A DNA stretch of 38,537 nucleotides from Ruminiclostridium sp. (GCA_017942025.1 JAGAVH010000017.1:1-38537), one strand, 5' to 3'; positions 15,537-25,376 are shown, numbered from the stretch's first letter. Made by a program: numbers and translations. The notes: generated from the sequence alone by a model not told the origin.

Positions 15537-17561
15537 CTACTCCTTATCAAAACTGAAAAAGAAAACCCCATCCCTACTGTGACAGATCAGTTTTCCGTTT
15601 AAAAGCCATACTGTATCCTTATACTGAAAATCCGTCTGCTTGCCGTCTTTTGTAATGAATACCCCGTCTGAAGAAATTGCATTTCCGTCATAAACAGAAT
15701 ATATTTCGCCTATATCAAGGAATTTCTCTTCCGAAAGATCATCAGCGTTATATCTGTAGGTCATATTGTCGTTTGTGCAGTAAACGTATTCTCCGTCAGA
15801 GCATATACCAAAGAATATTCTGTCTGACATAACAGTCTTTTCACCGTCAAAGCACACCGGGTTACCGTCTGAATTTATATAAAATATCTTACCCTTTGCC
15901 ACACATATATCATTCATATAGCTTTCTTTAAAAAGCAGGGTGCGGACACCTGTAGCCACGTCTATAGAATATACTCCATACTCTTCGGTAAGAATACAGA
16001 GCTTGCCGCCGCAGGTGAACATTTTACGGATGCACCCCGTATCCGTAAGACCGTCGTTCCATATTGTAAGGGTGTCAAGATACTTGCTGACGTTATTTGA
16101 GTCATCGGAGGTATAAACAAGCTCCTTACGGAAGGTTTTAAGGTCGATGCGGTGTATATAGTGCGGCATCGCACCTTTTTTCTGACCCCAATAATAGAGA
16201 TATCCGTCAAAGCAGAGCATATCATTTATATCCTCGTCTTGAAAGACCTCTCTTAAAATATCATCGTGAATAATTTTAAGCTCGCTATCATACATCTGTA
16301 TTTTGTAGCCTGTCGGCGAGCTGTGTTTGTCGGTTTCGGTTACAAGATTATAGTAATTTATACCGTCTGTACACAAGCGGGAAGAAACGACCTCCTGCCC
16401 GCCTTTACCATTATAGGAACAGCCTGACATCAGCAGAATAAACATACTTAAAGCGACTGTAAGAGTTGCTTTATTTTTTATTCTGAAAGCCTTTACACTG
16501 CCCAGATAGATCATAACCGCCGTAACAATTAAGACTATAGCTATAAGGATAAGCAGAACAAATACAGTAGTCGGAACAGCGTTATGCTGAAGCATTACAA
16601 GATTTCCCACCGTTATATAATAATCTCCCGTAAAATAGGGACTGCCAAGCACCAGAGAAAAAGGCGAATAATAGGTCACGTTATTCGGAGAAAAGAGATA
16701 TATCCACACGCATACAGCCGCTAACGGCGCAAATAGTGATAATGGGAGATTTTTTGTAAGGGTACACAGGATAATGCAGACCGAGGCTAAAAGAAGATAG
16801 CCGATAAGCTTTGTAAACTGTATCAATGCAAATCCGCCTGCGATATCAAGGGATGGGTAGGGAGTATGCTCGAAAGCACTTAACGAGCCTATGCCGCATA
16901 GCATATTTTCAGCACCGAGGATGCTTATAACCGAAACAAATTCAGTTATGAGAAAGGCAAGCCAGCATAAGAAAATAAGCGAAAATAAGGCGGTAAGTCT
17001 GTAAAAAGCCGACCTTCTGCCCTTTACCGCAGTTTTTGTGAGTGGGACTGTCTTTCTTTCATAATAACACATCATTGCTGACAGATAGCATATAAGAATT
17101 ATAAGAAGATATTCTGCACCCACCGTCATTCCGTTTGCGTCAGAGGGGAGCATAAGCAGATTTTCTTTATCACGGCTTACCCTTTTATAATTTTCATAGA
17201 GCAAAGCTATAGCGTCATACTTTTCTATGATATCGGGTACTTCGCTCATAGCCTGCATAAATTCTTCGGGAGTTTCATATTCTCCCCTTGTTCTTTTTTC
17301 CATTATCTGCGTCTGCAAGGCTTTTGCAGACTGTACCTCACCGTAAAGAGAGAGTATCTCCTGCTCCTTGTCATCGGTTATTCTGCCGCCATATTGCTCC
17401 ATATACTGAAGATAATATTCCTGCTGAAAATGGTCTAAATGACTGTAGCTTGTTTCGTAAAGAAAACCGCTTGTAGCGAGCTTTATAATAAATACAATAA
17501 GGGCGAGAACAAGTCCGTACTGCTTTATAAAGAGCTTTTTAAATTCAGCCTTTAACAGCAT
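15537..17561 (-). CDS. ABC-2-like permease 2 fused through an internal lipobox to an ectodomain, locus B
   Basis: A 674-residue protein with the same plan as the locus A and C counterparts. An N-terminal helix is followed by a large extracellular loop (YGGRITDDKE, then SRDKENLLMLP) and five further helices. A basic KAFRIKNKA stretch and a hydrophobic segment end in LLMSGCS with Cys381, then ~290 extracytoplasmic residues with propeller-like repeats (LCFDGYLYYW, KGKIFYINSDGNPVCFDG, CSDGEYVYCTNDNMTYRYN). AAGGAGG precedes ATG 17561, which overlaps the stop of permease 1 by ten bases. It is the last gene of the locus B operon. The lipobox Cys and upstream basic/hydrophobic pattern look like an intact lipoprotein signal inside a polytopic protein. 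Confidence 0.75.
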   Translation of the reverse strand: MLLKAEFKKLFIKQYGLVLALIVFIIKLATSGFLYETSYSHLDHFQQEYYLQYMEQYGGRITDDKEQEILSLYGEVQSAKALQTQIMEKRTRGEYETPEEFMQAMSEVPDIIEKYDAIALLYENYKRVSRDKENLLMLPSDANGMTVGAEYLLIILICYLSAMMCYYERKTVPLTKTAVKGRRSAFYRLTALFSLIFLCWLAFLITEFVSVISILGAENMLCGIGSLSAFEHTPYPSLDIAGGFALIQFTKLIGYLLLASVCIILCTLTKNLPLSLFAPLAAVCVWIYLFSPNNVTYYSPFSLVLGSPYFTGDYYITVGNLVMLQHNAVPTTVFVLLILIAIVLIVTAVMIYLGSVKAFRIKNKATLTVALSMFILLMSGCSYNGKGGQEVVSSRLCTDGINYYNLVTETDKHSSPTGYKIQMYDSELKIIHDDILREVFQDEDINDMLCFDGYLYYWGQKKGAMPHYIHRIDLKTFRKELVYTSDDSNNVSKYLDTLTIWNDGLTDTGCIRKMFTCGGKLCILTEEYGVYSIDVATGVRTLLFKESYMNDICVAKGKIFYINSDGNPVCFDGEKTVMSDRIFFGICSDGEYVYCTNDNMTYRYNADDLSEEKFLDIGEIYSVYDGNAISSDGVFITKDGKQTDFQYKDTVWLLNGKLICHSRDGVFFFSFDKE

Positions 17562-18709
17562 TTTCTTCCCCTCCTTATTGCAAAGGCTATAAAGATAACC
17601 GACAAAAGAGCTACCACAAAAAGAGCCACAACAAAGCTGAATACGGGAAAGCCCAGCACGTCAGTCAGCTTTACTCTGCTGAACATATCCGATGTTCCTA
17701 TAAGGGACGTGGGACTTATTTCTGACGGGATATGCTCTGACAGAATTACAAGCAGAAATGCCGTTCCCATAGAAACCGCCATTGAAGCTATCTCGTTTTT
17801 TGATAATGCGGATATAAAAACCACCATAAAGCTAAAGGTCAATAAAAATGTAAGCCTTAAAAGATAGGTCATAAATACCGCACCTATAAAAGTAAGCTCA
17901 AAGGGGCAGTTTTTAAAGGCTTCTATAGCGTATATCGGAAGATTTAAACCGTCAAAGCCATATATCTGCTGATAGTAAATTACATCCGATGCAAACAGAA
18001 TAAAGGAGCTTATAACGGTAAAAAAAGAAGCGGTAATAATTTTCGCTATCATTACCCGTGTTCCCTTTCCCGTTGATACTATCAGTCTGTCATAGCCTAT
18101 ACTTTTTTCCTTTGCCACAATGGGAGAAATGGCAAGAATGATAATAAGCATAGATAGAATCGTAGAAAACTTATAGTCAAAAAGAGCGCTATATGCTCTT
18201 GTCCTGCAAAAGCTATCAACTGCTCTCGACTTATAGCAATCTGCCAAAAGCAGATTTTTCCGATAGTCATAATCGTTTATGCCTTTAAAAAATTCAGCAT
18301 TGGAAAAAGCCTTTTCAGAAAGACTATTACTGTAATCCGAATACAAGATAGCATATTCGTAGGCTTTGATAATATCCTTTGTTACGTTTACGTCACCGTA
18401 AGGATAACCCGTGTAGCTATCCTCTATCGGCTCTTCTATAATGCCGTATTCCTTCAGCTTTGCTTCTGCGGTTTTAAGCTCTGCTTTCAGCATTTCTATC
18501 TTTTCATCTGTAATCTCGCCACGGTATTTTTCATACAGAATTTCTTCTCCGATAACAGTTCTGTCCTTACCGCCAAAAAGAACGTTTCTGCCGCCGCCCG
18601 TATAATAATATATCTCCAGCACCTTTACAAGATTTATCAAAAGAAAAACCGAAAGAGAGATAATTATTGACGGCTTTAATATGTATTTCTTTATTTCGTA
18701 TTTAAGCAT
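17552..18709 (-). CDS. ABC-2-like permease 1, locus B
   Basis: A 385-residue protein with one N-terminal helix (SIIISLSVFLLINLVKVLEI), a long extracellular loop with YRGEITDEK and SYTGYPYGDVN, and five C-terminal helices; it is paralogous to 12697 and 33400. It starts one base after the ATPase stop and overlaps permease 2 by ten bases, so the three are translationally coupled. Confidence 0.8.
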   Translation of the reverse strand: MLKYEIKKYILKPSIIISLSVFLLINLVKVLEIYYYTGGGRNVLFGGKDRTVIGEEILYEKYRGEITDEKIEMLKAELKTAEAKLKEYGIIEEPIEDSYTGYPYGDVNVTKDIIKAYEYAILYSDYSNSLSEKAFSNAEFFKGINDYDYRKNLLLADCYKSRAVDSFCRTRAYSALFDYKFSTILSMLIIILAISPIVAKEKSIGYDRLIVSTGKGTRVMIAKIITASFFTVISSFILFASDVIYYQQIYGFDGLNLPIYAIEAFKNCPFELTFIGAVFMTYLLRLTFLLTFSFMVVFISALSKNEIASMAVSMGTAFLLVILSEHIPSEISPTSLIGTSDMFSRVKLTDVLGFPVFSFVVALFVVALLSVIFIAFAIRRGRKCC

Positions 18710-18710
18710 A

Positions 18711-19568
18711 TTATCCTATCTCTCCGAAATGATAGATGCAGACGTCTTCCAGTGACGGCTGAACTGATACTGCGTCCTCTGTCGGCTTTTCATCCGATAC
18801 TACTCTGACGTTAAACAACTCGCCCTCGCTTACTACGTTGCTGACACGCTTTTCTTTCATCAGCTCCATGCCTTTGTCATAATCGGTGACTGTTTCCCAC
18901 ACCTTGCCGTAGATATTACTGCAAAGCTCTGTCTGGGATGCACAGTCTATCATTCTGCCCCTATCCATAAGTACGACGTTCTTTGCGATAAAGGCAATAT
19001 CCGTTACAATGTGGGTTGCAAGAATTACAATCTTGTCATTTGCAAGGGAAGAAATAACGTTGCGAAAGCGTATTCTTTCCTTCGGGTCAAGACCTGCCGT
19101 CGGCTCGTCAAATATGACTATCTTCGGCTCGCCCACAAGAGCCTGGGCAATACCAAGCCTTTGCTTCATACCGCCTGAATGTGCGCCCACCTTCTTATTT
19201 CTGTCATCATAGAGATTCACTCTTTTCAGTATCTCGTCAGCATAGGTCTTGGGATCATCCGCCTTTACGTCCTTTAACGCCATAGAATAAAGTATCATCT
19301 CTCTTGCGGTAAAGTTAGGATAAAAGTCCTGATTCTGCGGTAAAAAGCCAAGCCTTTTCATATAATCCCTGTCGCCGTTATCATCAAAAATTATACTGCC
19401 GCTATCGGCTTTTATTATCCCCGTTATGCAGTTTATAAGGGTGGATTTTCCTGCACCGTTAGGGCCTAAAATTCCGTACACACCCTTTTCTAAGGTAAGC
19501 GTAAAGCTGTCAAGTGCCTTTTTGCCTTTAGAGTAGGCTTTTGAAAGCTCTCTGATCTGTAACGTCAT
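18711..19568 (-). CDS. ABC transporter ATP-binding protein, locus B
   Basis: A 285-residue ATPase with Walker A GPNGAGKS, LGFLPQNQDFYPNF at the Q-loop, signature SGGMKQRLGI, Walker B IVIFDEP and switch ATHIVTD. The C-terminal extension ends LEDVCIYHFGEIG. CCGGAGGAT precedes ATG 19568, 17 bases after the lipoprotein gene stop. It is closest by eye to the locus C ATPase (shared LASDKIVILATHIVTDIA-like stretch) rather than locus A. Confidence 0.9.
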   Translation of the reverse strand: MTLQIRELSKAYSKGKKALDSFTLTLEKGVYGILGPNGAGKSTLINCITGIIKADSGSIIFDDNGDRDYMKRLGFLPQNQDFYPNFTAREMILYSMALKDVKADDPKTYADEILKRVNLYDDRNKKVGAHSGGMKQRLGIAQALVGEPKIVIFDEPTAGLDPKERIRFRNVISSLANDKIVILATHIVTDIAFIAKNVVLMDRGRMIDCASQTELCSNIYGKVWETVTDYDKGMELMKEKRVSNVVSEGELFNVRVVSDEKPTEDAVSVQPSLEDVCIYHFGEIG

Positions 19569-19585
19569 ATATCCTCCGGAAATTC

Positions 19586-21718
19586 TTATTCAAAATCAAA
19601 CTTATATTCATAGCGTACAGTATTGACGTCCCTTACAATAAAGCCGTCATTATATACTACAAGCGTTGTAAACCAGAAGGGTTTTTCTTCTGTAAATTCC
19701 TTTATCACTTCTCCTGTAGCAATATCGTAAATTCTTACTGTATTTATGCTTCCGAGATATTCGGTCTGATTTTCATTAGTTATATCCTCTACGTTTACGG
19801 CAACGGCATATCTGCCATTCGGAGTAAAGCGTATCAGGGCGGCTTCCTTAACAGTTTTTGGCTTAAAAATAAAAAGTTCGTCCTTTTCGGTATCATAAAC
19901 AGCTACCTCGCCTGTAGTTAAAGGCTTATTACGAAAATCCGTTCTCTGACTTGGGAGCATATAGATGTATTTTCCTGCTCTTTCGGTATGGATAGCGTTA
20001 TATTCATTGCCTATGGTTTTTTCGTATAAGGTATTTCCCTTTAAATCCACCACCAGAAGAGTATCCTCCATAGGATGCAGCTTCTGTTTTCTTATGATTA
20101 TTCTGTCATCCTCGGCATATATCTGACCGCCGGTATAATTATCAACGTTAAGGAATTTTTCTTCGTTGCCGTTTTTATCAAAGAAGGATATTATACGCTC
20201 GTCGCTCTCATTATCCTGATAGCACACTACATATCTTTCTGATTTTTTATGATATGCCGCACTTAAAACGTATTTTATGCCGTAGTCATTGTTGGGGTAA
20301 TAAGGAATTTCTATCCTCCCGATTTCCTTGCACTCTTTATCGTAATTTATTACGTATGCGAGGTAATCTTCATCGTTACTATCCTGTTTTGAAAAACGGT
20401 ACTTAAGCAATGTAAAAATACCATCTCCGTAGCTTATTATCGGCTCGCCTGTATCATATTCCGTTATCGGAGCAGAAAAGCGTTTTTCCTGCTCGTTATA
20501 GACTACTATTTCATAATCTCCGATACTGCCTTTATAAAGCAAAAGGTAGTTCATCTCATCGTCAATATATCCCATAGGGGTATAGCTGTATAATTTGTTT
20601 TCATCCATATCATCCTGAAGGGGAGTGCTTTCAGCAGGCTTTGTAGTCTGTTCAGGCGTGTTGGGAGCTTCTCCCGTTATAATACTGTCATCAGGTGAAA
20701 AGGCAACCTTACTACCTGATTTTGCTATACTCGCTTTAAGATAATCTTCTACCCTGGGTACAGCTATAGCGTATATAATATCATGATTGTTTATATTTTC
20801 AAGCTTTGCGTTAAGTATCGGTACAAATCCGGATTTTGCGTTTACAGTAGCATAATCTTTACCGTTGACACTTATGCGCTGGTGATTTTTATAAAAATAT
20901 ATACGGTAATTGTCAAAGTTCATACCGTCAAAAACAACATCACAGTTTAGTGTATTTCCATCTAAAATCAGTCTATCTGTTTTATTCCCATCGCTGAACA
21001 TTTTCAGAAGATATGAGCCCGTATGAATCTCACCTGCATTATTAAGTGGGTAATTCTGAATAGATTTATCTGAAGCGGTAATATAATCAGATTCGGTATA
21101 TGTAAAGTTATCTGTTACCTGAGGTGTTTTATTCAGCTTAAGCTTTCTTGAAAGGAAAGTACTGCCATAATGTATATTACCAAAACTAAATCCCAGATAC
21201 TGTTTTTGGGGAATGTAGTCTACACTATGCATTGTTACAAGCTGGAGCGGTAGCTCTTTTTCGTTTTCCATATCCTTTGTAATAACAGGAGCAAATTTAA
21301 TAGATACTCTTGTTTTTTCATTATCGGGGAAAGGGACGGCTACAAATTCTGCTTTTTCACCACCATTTGCAGAAATCTTCTGCGGCACTCCGCCAAGATA
21401 CAGCATAAATCCCTCTGTAATTGTTCTTTTATTGTCGTTTGTTGTAAGAGAGAAAATTATCTCTACCTCTTCTCCATTATATTCGATAACAGTTGAATCA
21501 CCCATTTCGGAGAAATCTGTAGAAGCGCCGCCGGTCTGATATTTTCCGTAAAGCTCATAGCGTTCATCTGTCGGTATGCTTTCGTCGGTGCTTTCTTCTA
21601 CCTTACTTGTTTCAAAGGGATTGGAAACCTCTGTGTGACTTGACGTCACCTTTTCAGAGCAGGAGCAAAGTAAGACTGTGATAAGTGTGACAACTAGAAT
21701 AAAGAATAGTTTTTTCAT
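19586..21718 (-). CDS. Lipoprotein with beta-sandwich and propeller domains, locus B
   Basis: A 710-residue predicted lipoprotein with lipobox LCSC (Cys20) after a hydrophobic signal. After a Ser/Thr/Glu linker comes a domain (~60-215) that matches in layout the first ectodomain region of the anti-sigma proteins of loci A and C (IEYNGEEVEIIFSLTTND compared with TEYNGKELTLDIEMSN). A second beta region (~235-345), a linker with EQTTKPAESTP, and a propeller-like end (~375-710) follow. It is thus an anti-sigma ectodomain anchored by lipid instead of a sigma-binding helix. AGGAGG precedes ATG 21718. Its propeller is closely similar to the whole of the neighbouring 391-residue lipoprotein. Confidence 0.75.
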   Translation of the reverse strand: MKKLFFILVVTLITVLLCSCSEKVTSSHTEVSNPFETSKVEESTDESIPTDERYELYGKYQTGGASTDFSEMGDSTVIEYNGEEVEIIFSLTTNDNKRTITEGFMLYLGGVPQKISANGGEKAEFVAVPFPDNEKTRVSIKFAPVITKDMENEKELPLQLVTMHSVDYIPQKQYLGFSFGNIHYGSTFLSRKLKLNKTPQVTDNFTYTESDYITASDKSIQNYPLNNAGEIHTGSYLLKMFSDGNKTDRLILDGNTLNCDVVFDGMNFDNYRIYFYKNHQRISVNGKDYATVNAKSGFVPILNAKLENINNHDIIYAIAVPRVEDYLKASIAKSGSKVAFSPDDSIITGEAPNTPEQTTKPAESTPLQDDMDENKLYSYTPMGYIDDEMNYLLLYKGSIGDYEIVVYNEQEKRFSAPITEYDTGEPIISYGDGIFTLLKYRFSKQDSNDEDYLAYVINYDKECKEIGRIEIPYYPNNDYGIKYVLSAAYHKKSERYVVCYQDNESDERIISFFDKNGNEEKFLNVDNYTGGQIYAEDDRIIIRKQKLHPMEDTLLVVDLKGNTLYEKTIGNEYNAIHTERAGKYIYMLPSQRTDFRNKPLTTGEVAVYDTEKDELFIFKPKTVKEAALIRFTPNGRYAVAVNVEDITNENQTEYLGSINTVRIYDIATGEVIKEFTEEKPFWFTTLVVYNDGFIVRDVNTVRYEYKFDFE

Positions 21719-21740
21719 AGCGTTTCAGTCCTCCTGACGC

Positions 21741-22916
21741 TTATCCGAACTTATATTCGTATCGTACATCATCGGCATTCTTTACAATAAACCCATCATC
21801 GTATACTATCAGTGGTTCAAACCAGAAGAGCTTTTCTTCTGTAAATTCCTTTACCACTTCTCCTGTAGCAATATCGTAAATCCTTACCGTATTTATACTT
21901 CCAAGATACTGAGTCTGATTCTCTTCAGTTATATCCTCTACGTTTACGGCAACGGCATATCTGCCGTTCGGAGTAAAGCGTATCAGAGCGGCTTCCTTAA
22001 CAGTTTTTGGCTTAAAAATAAAAAGTTCGTCCTTTTCGGTATCATAAAAAGCTACTTCGCCTGTAGGCAATGGGCTATGGCGAAAATCCGTTCTCTGACT
22101 TGGGATCATATAAATATATTTTCCTGCTCTTTCGGTACGGATAGCATTATATTCATTGCCTATAGTCTTTTCGTATAAAGTGTTACCTTTCAAATCCAGC
22201 ACCTGTAAAGTATCTTCTGTGGGGTGATGTTTTTGTTTGTGAATAATTATCCTGTCATCCTCGGTATACATCTCAACAGCGCAATATTCTTTGCCCTTCG
22301 CTATCTGTTCTGTTTCTTCGCCGTTTTTATCAAAAAAGGAAATCACATGTTCACCGCTTTGACTATCCTCATAACAAACTACATATCTGTCAGATGCTTT
22401 ATGATAAGCAACGCTTCTTACAGCTATATCCTTGTCGGCTGTAAGCGGCAGATTTGATATTCTACCCACCTCTTCGCACTTTTCGTTATAGCTTACTGCA
22501 TACGTATCAGTAACCTCTTTTCCGTCCTCCGAAAGCTCGTAGCCAAAGAGTGTAAAAATACCGTCGCCGTAGCTTGCCGTAGGGATAACCGAAACTACGT
22601 TAATAGGATCTGACAAGCATTTTTTCTGCCCGTCATAGATTACATACTTACAATCCATACTTTTACATTTATAAAGCAACAGATAATTCATTTCATCATC
22701 AATATATCCCATAGGGGTATAGCCGTATAATACGTTTTCATCCGCTTTGCTCTGTTCGGGAAGGCTTTCGGCAGGCTTTAAGGTCTGCGTAGTGGTAGTT
22801 TCTTCAGCATGTGATATTTCGGAAGCGTCAACAGAACTATTCTGTACTTTTTCAGAGCAGGAGCAAAGAAAGACTGTAATAAGAGTGATAATTAAAATGA
22901 GAGAAAGCCTTTTCAT
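21741..22916 (-). CDS. Short propeller lipoprotein, locus B
   Basis: A 391-residue predicted lipoprotein (lipobox LCSC, Cys20). After a short linker (TTTQTLKPAESLPEQSK) it goes straight into the propeller-like module that begins YTPMGYIDDEMNYLLLY, the same words used in the 710-residue neighbour. It is that neighbour with the two N-terminal beta domains missing. The C-terminal ~110 residues are almost identical between the two. AAGGAG precedes ATG 22916; it lies 9 bases after the anti-sigma stop and 22 bases before the next gene. It probably arose by duplication and internal deletion. Confidence 0.75.
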   Translation of the reverse strand: MKRLSLILIITLITVFLCSCSEKVQNSSVDASEISHAEETTTTQTLKPAESLPEQSKADENVLYGYTPMGYIDDEMNYLLLYKCKSMDCKYVIYDGQKKCLSDPINVVSVIPTASYGDGIFTLFGYELSEDGKEVTDTYAVSYNEKCEEVGRISNLPLTADKDIAVRSVAYHKASDRYVVCYEDSQSGEHVISFFDKNGEETEQIAKGKEYCAVEMYTEDDRIIIHKQKHHPTEDTLQVLDLKGNTLYEKTIGNEYNAIRTERAGKYIYMIPSQRTDFRHSPLPTGEVAFYDTEKDELFIFKPKTVKEAALIRFTPNGRYAVAVNVEDITEENQTQYLGSINTVRIYDIATGEVVKEFTEEKLFWFEPLIVYDDGFIVKNADDVRYEYKFG

Positions 22917-22925
22917 AAAATCTCC

Positions 22926-24566
22926 TTAATTATTTATTTTGTCAAGCTTCTTTTCAAGTTCCTCGCCGTATAAGTCCACCGCTTCTTTATAGCTCATTTC
23001 TTTACGCACGGGAGATATCACTATCAGATAGTCAGCATTGTCCAGACCTGCGCAGACGTCAGGGGTGTGATTATAGTTAATCATTCCGAAAAACATATCT
23101 ATCACAGGATTTAACTTTGCCTTCTGATATACATCTGAAACCCTCTGGAGCTGCTCGCTGTTCAGTCCTGCATTTTTCAGAAGCTCCATATTATAGCTAT
23201 CTGTAAGTCCGTTATTATAGGAAATAAGGCAGGCATTTATAACGGCTGTGAAATTATCTGCATTTCCGCCCTTACACAAATAATATCCGTCTGCATATAC
23301 GGGATAATAATGCTCTGTCTGGTTATCCTTTTTTGGTACAGGGACAATACCTAAATCACCCTCTGATATATCGCCACGCCCGATATAATTTGTGATTTCT
23401 CCGTATTTTAAAGCACCCATCTGTAAAAAAAGTGTTTCGTTATCCACAAGTTCCGATACTTTAGTATAATCGTAGACATTTATTCTGTAGCTACTTATAA
23501 GCTCTTCCAAAAAATCCATACAGGTAACTGTTTTTTCGTCTGTCAGCTTACTTACAAGTCTGCCCTTTTGCATATCTATAAAGCCTATACCAGAAGCCGA
23601 AGCAAAGGCTTCTGCTAACAGATAAGAGCAGGAGGAAAGATAAGCGGTTCCGTCACCGCTATCGGAATGTAAATCAGCGTATTCTGAAAATTTATCCCAG
23701 GTCCATTCGCCACTTATATAAAGCTCATAAGGGTCGGAAAGTCCGTATTCTTCCATACGGGATTTTTTATACCACAGAAATTCTCCCGAGTCATAAAGCA
23801 GAGTGGTAGAGGTTATAGCGGCATATTGCTTATCACCTGTCGTAAACTTTTCGTTCATCCATCTGACCTTGTCCCAGAGCGGTTCGTTTATATCAATGAC
23901 GTTATCTATCGGCTCAAAGAGTGATTTTCCGTTATCGTTATAACCGTATCTTGCACAGTATTCGCCCGAATAATGATCGGAGTGAATAAAGAGGCTGATA
24001 TCGGGTGAATCACCTGAATTTATTGCCTTGCTCAGTTTTTCAAACCGTTCGTAATAGCCTGTGAGCTTAATAGCAAATATATCATCCTTTTTCGCTTCAT
24101 AACCATCGGGGATTATTTCAGGCGTGCCGTAAAGCTCTCTGAACGTCTTAAAGGCAGGATGCTCCTTATCCGGCTCGTAATAGGCCATAAGCTTTATCTT
24201 TTCCTTTATCTCTATATCGGGTACAGATGCATAGTCAGAGGAAGATTCGTCTGACGAGATATCATCTTCCGATGATGAAAACAATCCGCTTACAAAGGAG
24301 GAGTAGCTATCGGCTACGGGAATTTTGTTTAAAGAAATTGCCGCTACAAGCGACATAACCGCAATCACCACGGCAACCGAAGCGGCGGTAAGCGCAAAGA
24401 TACTGAGTCGGCTTGCCTTATGGCTTTGTGCCTCACATTCGACAAAATCATCCGCTGAAATACTTTCCGTTCTTTTTTCGTCTGTCATAACTTCAAGAGC
24501 AGACTCTATAAATTTTTCATCCAGCATATCAAGTGCCGATAAAAAATGCTCCGTATTCTTATCCAT
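22926..24566 (-). CDS. Anti-sigma-like sensor with a solute-binding-protein ectodomain, locus B
   Basis: A 546-residue single-pass protein. Residues 1-50 are cytoplasmic (MDKNTEHFLSALDMLDEKFI..., SADDFVECEAQ, matching the NAEDLVEM position in locus A), followed by a membrane helix at ~54-78 and a Ser/Asp-rich linker. From about 115 on, the ectodomain resembles a family 1 extracellular solute-binding protein (SGEWTWDKFSEYADLH, LGIVPVPKKDN, YPVYADGYYLCKGG). AAAGGAGA precedes ATG 24566, 14 bases after the ECF gene. This predicts an ECF factor controlled by binding of a small extracellular ligand, perhaps a sugar or peptide. The anti-sigma role is inferred from position and topology. Confidence 0.75.
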   Translation of the reverse strand: MDKNTEHFLSALDMLDEKFIESALEVMTDEKRTESISADDFVECEAQSHKASRLSIFALTAASVAVVIAVMSLVAAISLNKIPVADSYSSFVSGLFSSSEDDISSDESSSDYASVPDIEIKEKIKLMAYYEPDKEHPAFKTFRELYGTPEIIPDGYEAKKDDIFAIKLTGYYERFEKLSKAINSGDSPDISLFIHSDHYSGEYCARYGYNDNGKSLFEPIDNVIDINEPLWDKVRWMNEKFTTGDKQYAAITSTTLLYDSGEFLWYKKSRMEEYGLSDPYELYISGEWTWDKFSEYADLHSDSGDGTAYLSSCSYLLAEAFASASGIGFIDMQKGRLVSKLTDEKTVTCMDFLEELISSYRINVYDYTKVSELVDNETLFLQMGALKYGEITNYIGRGDISEGDLGIVPVPKKDNQTEHYYPVYADGYYLCKGGNADNFTAVINACLISYNNGLTDSYNMELLKNAGLNSEQLQRVSDVYQKAKLNPVIDMFFGMINYNHTPDVCAGLDNADYLIVISPVRKEMSYKEAVDLYGEELEKKLDKINN

Positions 24567-24580
24567 GCTATCTCTCCTTT

Positions 24581-25129
24581 CTATATATCGTAGCCCTTGC
24601 CCGAAAGGAAGCTTTTAAGCTCCCTTTTAAGTCTTTGCAGGTGGGATTTCACCGTTGATTCATTCATCTTCAGCATATCTGAAATGTCTTTTAAAGAATA
24701 ATTGAAATAAAATCTTAAAACAAATATTTTCCTTCTGTTATCCCTTTGTTGTGACAGAAATTCATTTATAAAGCCGCCGAGCAATCTACTGTCGATAATG
24801 CTTTCAATATCCCTGCCGTCGCTTATTTCTGCAAGCTCCGATGCAAAGGGAACGTCGTCTCTTCTGCTCCTTCTTTTAAACATCGCAAGGGCGGTATTCC
24901 GCACTATAGCACACAGATACGCCTTTAACGAATCAGGTCTTGCGGGCGGGATAGAATTCCACAGGCTGAAATAGGAGGAATCCACACATTCTGAAACGTC
25001 CTCCTTATTATGTAGGATATTATCCGCAACCCTTCTGCACAGATCTCCGTATTTCTTTTCGGTATATGATAAAGCAAGCTCGTTTCTGTCAAAAAAGAGG
25101 CTTACTATTGCTTTGTCTTCAGGATACAT
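24581..25129 (-). CDS. ECF-type RNA polymerase sigma factor, locus B
   Basis: A 182-residue ECF sigma factor with region 2 (VDSSYFSLWNSIPPARPDSL, AYLCAIVRNTALAMFKRR) and region 4 (RRKIFVLRFYFNYSLKDIS, NESTVKSHLQRLKRELK). It is clearly paralogous to the locus A and C factors but more distant. It starts at ATG 25129 after AAAGGAG, unlike the TTG starts of its paralogues. It heads the seven-gene operon running to 15537. Confidence 0.88.
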   Translation of the reverse strand: MYPEDKAIVSLFFDRNELALSYTEKKYGDLCRRVADNILHNKEDVSECVDSSYFSLWNSIPPARPDSLKAYLCAIVRNTALAMFKRRSRRDDVPFASELAEISDGRDIESIIDSRLLGGFINEFLSQQRDNRRKIFVLRFYFNYSLKDISDMLKMNESTVKSHLQRLKRELKSFLSGKGYDI

Positions 25130-25162
25130 TCTTTTCTCCTTTCATTTTCGATTCTATATTAT

Positions 25163-25191
25163 ATGAGTGTTTTTTTCTTAAAAAAGTTGCA
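25163..25191 (-). promoter_or_regulatory. Possible ECF promoter of locus B (diverged box)
   Basis: On the minus strand TGCAACTTTTTTAAG is followed by ACTCAT 16-17 bases after the AAC, resembling GGGAACATTTTAA ... ACTTAT of loci A and C. It lies 34-62 bases before the start codon. The GG of the -35 is not kept and the spacer is 1-2 bases shorter, in line with a more diverged sigma factor. Confidence 0.4.
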
Positions 25192-25347
25192 GTTTAAATA
25201 TAACATAGATTTACAAGTTATACAATGATAAGTGGCAAAATGGGTGATGGAAATTCAGGGGATTTAACAAAAGTTACTGATATCACACTTTTATCGAGCT
25301 TTATCTTTATTTTTGCCGCTCGTCTTGGTCACTTTTTAATTATACCC

Positions 25348-25376
25348 TTGACTGACTTCTGGTAAAATGCTATACT
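25348..25376 (+). promoter_or_regulatory. Sigma-A promoter of the LytTR/GHKL operon
   Basis: TTGACT (25348-25353) and TATACT (25371-25376) have a 17-base spacer. The start codon lies 35 bases downstream of the -10. Confidence 0.75.
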
